Assembly: GCA_963575745.1 (NCBI GenBank)
Contig: CAUYUJ010016480.1
Location: forward strand, 10,001-42,500
DNA from: Prorocentrum cordatum
Taxonomy: Eukaryota; Sar; Dinophyceae; Prorocentrales; Prorocentraceae
Direction of reading: 5' to 3'
Length of the DNA: 32,500 nt
A model generated the notes under the pieces. The model searched no databases. It worked only from the letters and a program-made list of their open reading frames with translations, and was not told the origin of the DNA. Within the stretch, counting starts at the first letter, position 1. The number at the start of each line of letters is the position of its first letter. A program made the translations under genes and the position numbers. This document shows positions 29,886 to 32,500 of the stretch, piece after piece.

Positions 29886-30366
29886 GGGGGACCAGAGTGT
29901 ATCCAGGATGCGTCCACCAAGCTGCAGCGCACTCTCCTGTCCCAAGTCCGCTGCGGGAGCCGCCCGCCCCCTCCCCCCCCATCATGGCGATCGTCCAGTG
30001 GGTCTGCCACGCACGCGCGGCCTTGTTTTGTAAAAAAGATCCGCACCCTTTCTTCCAGCTAAAGAACAGCGAGGATGTACACCGATGAAGTTCAAGGATG
30101 TGTCTCGCGATGGCCTTGTGTTGAGAGAGGTCTGCCCTTGACGGCTGGCGCCTTGCCCAGACGCCGTTGCTGATTTTGTTGGCGGAGTTAAGCTTTCACG
30201 CTGTAGTTCGAAGAGCAACGTTGTTAATGTTGCCAGAACCTGCCCCTTTCGTACCACATGAGTCCGTAATGGTAGCCCTGCTTGGAATATCCAGGCACCC
30301 GCCTCACGACTCCCGCTCGGCATGTAACTGGCGGGACATTTCCAGGCGGCACTACGGCAAACACCA
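29886..30366. other. Unique interval downstream of the minus-strand gene
   Basis: Balanced composition. A 158-codon minus-strand frame (29982-30458) covers it, but it overlaps the end of the spliced gene in another frame and shows no motif. This may be 3' flank or UTR of the gene at 30442-31094. Confidence 0.4.
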
Positions 30367-30409
30367 GCCTCCGCTCTGACCCGTACCGAGCACGGGTCAG
30401 ACCGGAGGC
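30367..30409. other. Strong two-part hairpin downstream of a minus-strand stop codon
   Basis: GCCTCCG pairs with CGGAGGC (30367-30373 and 30403-30409). A 2x2 internal loop follows, then CTGACCCGT pairs with ACGGGTCAG (30376-30384 and 30392-30400) around a 7-nt loop. It begins 33 nt after the minus-strand stop at 30442-30444, so it would lie in that gene's 3' untranslated region. Confidence 0.6.
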
Positions 30410-30441
30410 GGCCGGGGCCGCAGCACGAGTCTAGTAAGAGT

Positions 30442-31094
30442 CTAGGCCCGACTGCCACGAGCGCTCGAGAAGCTTGTGGTCACCAGGCTCATGTCCAAGC
30501 CTGGCCAATTCACTGGAGAAGCAGATCTGTTGCCAGATTTGAGCTTCGTTTTCAAGATTTGCATGGGGGCCATCAGCAGACAGTTAGTACAAGAACTTAC
30601 TCCATGCAGCTCCAGCCCGCAGCGCAGCGCTGGAGCGCGACCCACGACAGAGAAACGATCACTTCTACTAGGCCCAGGCGCTCCTGGCCGCGGAGGAAGA
30701 GCAGGTCAATCTCACTACGTGTCCAGAGGGACACGCTCTGGAAGTCTGGCGTCATCTGCACAGGCTCTATGACCCAGTATGAGGCCACATGCGAACCCTG
30801 CCCCACCACCCCACGAAATCTAAGGGGTGAGGTGGGGTACACCTTGTTCAGGACCTCCCGAGCGAAGTGAACCCCACCTCACCCCTCAGAAGTTGTGGGG
30901 TGGGTAGGTTTCGCATGTGGCCTCCTACTCGGGCAACGCAAAATGTTTTGAGTGCTATTGACAAGCGTCTTGCAGTGCAGGTTCATGGAACTGCTGATGC
31001 AGGCGCTCGAGATCGCAGAGTGTGATGGTCGGTTCGGTCAGAGCATCAGTCACATCCTCTAGCGCAGCGTCTTGGTGAACGGGAAAGACGTAGA
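30442..31094 (-). CDS. 3' part of a spliced gene of unknown function (three exons)
   Basis: Proposed exons on the minus strand are 31094-30963, 30745-30601 and 30526-30442. The first follows a clear polypyrimidine tract ending in TAG (31117-31095) and reads YVFPVHQDAALEDVTDAL, then LCDLERLHQQFHEPALQDA. The second reads FQSVSLWTRSEIDLLFLRGQ, then LGLVEVIVSLSWVALQRC. It ends at a consensus GTAAGT donor (30600-30595). The third, after a CAACAG acceptor, reads SASPVNWPGLDMSLVTTSF and stops at TAG (30444-30442). Phases agree at both joints (one base, then two bases carried over), and introns are 217 and 74 nt with GT-AG ends. Upstream exons were not found; they may lie to the right of 31100 or be broken by repeats. 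I recognise no family. Confidence 0.4.
30771..30934. mobile_element. Long inverted repeat inside an intron (introner-like)
   Basis: Arms are 30771-30838 and 30871-30934, with a 32-nt loop. The outer GAGGCCACATGCGAA and inner AGGGGTGAGGTGGGGT blocks pair perfectly; the middle has mismatches and a few gaps. The element occupies about three quarters of the proposed 217-nt intron. It has no coding capacity. Alternatives are a MITE that happened to land here or a transcribed small-RNA hairpin. Confidence 0.65.
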
Positions 31095-31099
31095 CTAGG

Positions 31100-31759
31100 C
31101 CAGAGAGAGAAGGGGAGAGCGCCTGCAGTTGAGATTCTTTGCGCCTCCCTCCCTGCCCCTCGCTCCCGAGTGGTCGTTGCACGGGCCCCCTGCACGGCGC
31201 CGTGCACCTGCACACCCGTGCGCCGCGCCGCCTCGCCGGCGCGCGCCGCGCGCGCCGCCGGCAGCCGCGGACCATGCGTGGCGCATGCATCCAGAACGTG
31301 GGGAGAACAAGGGCGCCCTCGAGTGAGCGAAGTTATTCGCGCTTCGCGCTTCGCGGCTCGGCTCCGAGGCCTTGTCCTCCTCTTCTCCCCTGGGGGGCGG
31401 CGCGAGCGCGCGAAGTTATTCGCGCTTCGCGCTTCGCGCGGCGCGCAGCGCGAAGCGCGAGTTAAGCGCCCTTGGAGAAGGAGCCACGTGGCGGGGGTAC
31501 AAAGCTGTATGCTGCCCCGCGCCTGCAGTTTTCCCCCGAAGCGGCAGGGTCGTTTTTCTTGTCCTTTAGCCGGCTCCAAACAAAAGACTGCCCTTGGAGC
31601 GTGGGAACAAAAGACTGCCCCTTGAGAGCGCGGCTCCCGGACTGAGGCTGGAACCGTCAGCGAATAAAGATCAGCGACGGAGCTGGGAAAGAATCGGCAC
31701 CAGAATCGGCAGACCAAGTTACCTTGTCGTTTCCAGGGCCCGCGAGGGTAGAAACCACC
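31100..31759. other. GC-rich interval with local duplications
   Basis: Contains a palindrome-rich GCGCGCCG stretch (31200-31265), a duplicated GCGAAGTTATTCGCGCTTCG block (31327 and 31413) built of TTCGCGC units with a reverse-complement GCGCGAAGCGCG at about 31447, and a tandem ACAAAAGACTGCCC duplication (31579 and 31606). No gene is recognisable. Confidence 0.55.
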
Positions 31760-31900
31760 GAGCGCGCTCCACTACTCGCAAAGTGGCTGCTCGCAAACGG
31801 CCGAAAACACGTGTTCACCCGGATGTCATGGGTCGTAGCTCCTCCTCGGCGGAACCAGGCCGTTGGCGAGCAGCCACTTTGCGAGTGGTGGAACGCGCTC
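31760..31900. mobile_element. MITE-like inverted repeat element, best-preserved copy
   Basis: The 43-bp arms at 31760-31802 and 31858-31900 are reverse complements with three mismatches. The arm begins GAGCGCGCTCCACTACTCGC and ends GCTCGCAAACGGCC. The 55-nt centre (31803-31857) is unique and non-coding. Relatives sit at 24593-24716 and 26691-26727. No target-site duplication is obvious. I infer a non-autonomous DNA transposon or fold-back element. Confidence 0.7.
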
Positions 31901-32097
31901 GTCTAAGACAGGCGGGCGAGGTCCGTGGGCGCCGGCGTTTGGACGCTGCGCGCTTTGGCTGCCGCTCCGCTCGCCCCGCGCGCCGTCCCCGCAGGGCGTC
32001 GGCGGATTCGCGCCCGAGGTGCCGCCGGGCGCGGTGCTGGCGGGGCAGAAAGGACGGCGCCCGCCCGCGGCGGAGGGGGGTGGGCGCGGTGAGCCAA
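31901..32097. other. GC-rich unique interval
   Basis: Very GC-rich sequence with overlapping Arg/Ala frames on both strands. I see no motif, RNA or repeat here. Confidence 0.4.
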
Positions 32098-32160
32098 CAG
32101 GAGGAGGAGGAGGAGGAGGAGGAGGAGGAGGAGGAAGAGGAGGAGGAGGAGGAGGAGGAC
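32098..32160 (+). repeat. (GGA)n microsatellite
   Basis: Nearly pure GGAGGA run with one GAAGAG interruption. Confidence 0.95.
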
Positions 32161-32264
32161 AAGCTAGGTGCGCTTACGTCGTATCTGACGTCCTACCCCT
32201 CCCTCCCATCCCTTACCATGGCGTAGATCTCCTCTCTATTCGCACAGTCGGATGTCGAGCAGGG

Positions 32265-32450
32265 CAATGATCGCGAGAGGGTGCGGGATGCATCGTAGAG
32301 CACGGCATGGCATGGCGTAGAAGAGCACGGCAGAGCAGATAATGTCATAGCATGGCGTGGCATTGCGTAGAGAAGCATCGCATCACAAAGCATTGCAACG
32401 CAAAGCATGGCATCGCACAGCGGCGCAGAACATAACACCGCACAGCCATT
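32265..32450 (-). repeat. GCATTGC-type tract, inverted orientation
   Basis: CAAAGCATTGCAACGC, CATGGCATGGCGTAG and CAAAGCATGGC words, the reverse complement of the 18511-19048 array. The 32161-32264 stretch before it shows no feature. Confidence 0.75.
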
Positions 32451-32500
32451 CATGGCAGGGCACGGGGTTCCTTGGAGGGTAAGTGGATCGTCTTCGAGGG

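Noticed and set aside
27560-29945. Ile-, Met- and His/Pro-rich frames of 180-365 codons
   Set aside because: Same triplet artefact as the left GAT array.
1-32500. tRNA, rRNA or spliced-leader RNA genes
   Set aside because: Reading by eye found no cloverleaf with conserved T-loop, no rRNA core and no second leader match, on either strand. A covariance search would be decisive.

Overview
The window looks like nuclear DNA of a dinoflagellate, probably a GC-rich one. The evidence is a dense mixture of micro- and minisatellites, almost no compact genes, and one degenerate tyrosine-recombinase (DIRS-like) retrotransposon of a type I recognise from dinoflagellate genomes. A 22-nt stretch also matches the dinoflagellate spliced leader at 19 positions, and one short multi-exon gene fragment has GT-AG introns. 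Species-level assignment is not possible from the sequence. Nothing suggests a bacterial operon, plasmid or virus.

Layout. Positions 1-5400 are repeats: a diverged duplicated segment, an 88-bp tandem array (1284-1988), TG tracts, a purine-rich block that flips at about 4055 into a TCG/TCC block, and TG and CT tracts. Positions 5385-7315 hold a composite interspersed repeat (A-B-A) that recurs at 20465-22430. Positions 7315-9310 are mostly low-complexity with one possible exon. A GAT/GCT trinucleotide array (9310-10495) leads directly into the retroelement (about 10500-17350), and a second GAT array plus a GGA array (17353-18350) follow it. Positions 18500-26280 are a patchwork of minisatellites with periods of about 5, 12, 28, 42 and 72 bp, further GGA tracts and a MITE-like inverted repeat. 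A 2-kb GAT/GCT array fills 27220-29295, followed by GGA/GAT tracts to 29885. At 30442-31094 on the minus strand lies the 3' part of a spliced gene of unknown function, whose first visible intron is almost filled by a long inverted repeat. The right end has a well preserved MITE-like inverted repeat (31760-31900), a GGA tract and an inverted GCATTGC array.

The retroelement reads, in order: a Trp/Pro-rich leader ORF, a gag-like ORF1, an ATGA stop/start overlap, ORF2 with reverse transcriptase (YVDN active site) and RNase H-like domain, a spliced-leader-like relic, a tyrosine recombinase with R, RxxH and Y all visible, and a decayed methyltransferase-like ORF, then a cluster of three hairpins. 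At least seven frame changes interrupt it, three of them at poly-G runs, so this copy is either dead or carries homopolymer base-calling errors. The gene parts together describe a copy-out mobile element that integrates by tyrosine recombination, without an integrase or target-site duplication.
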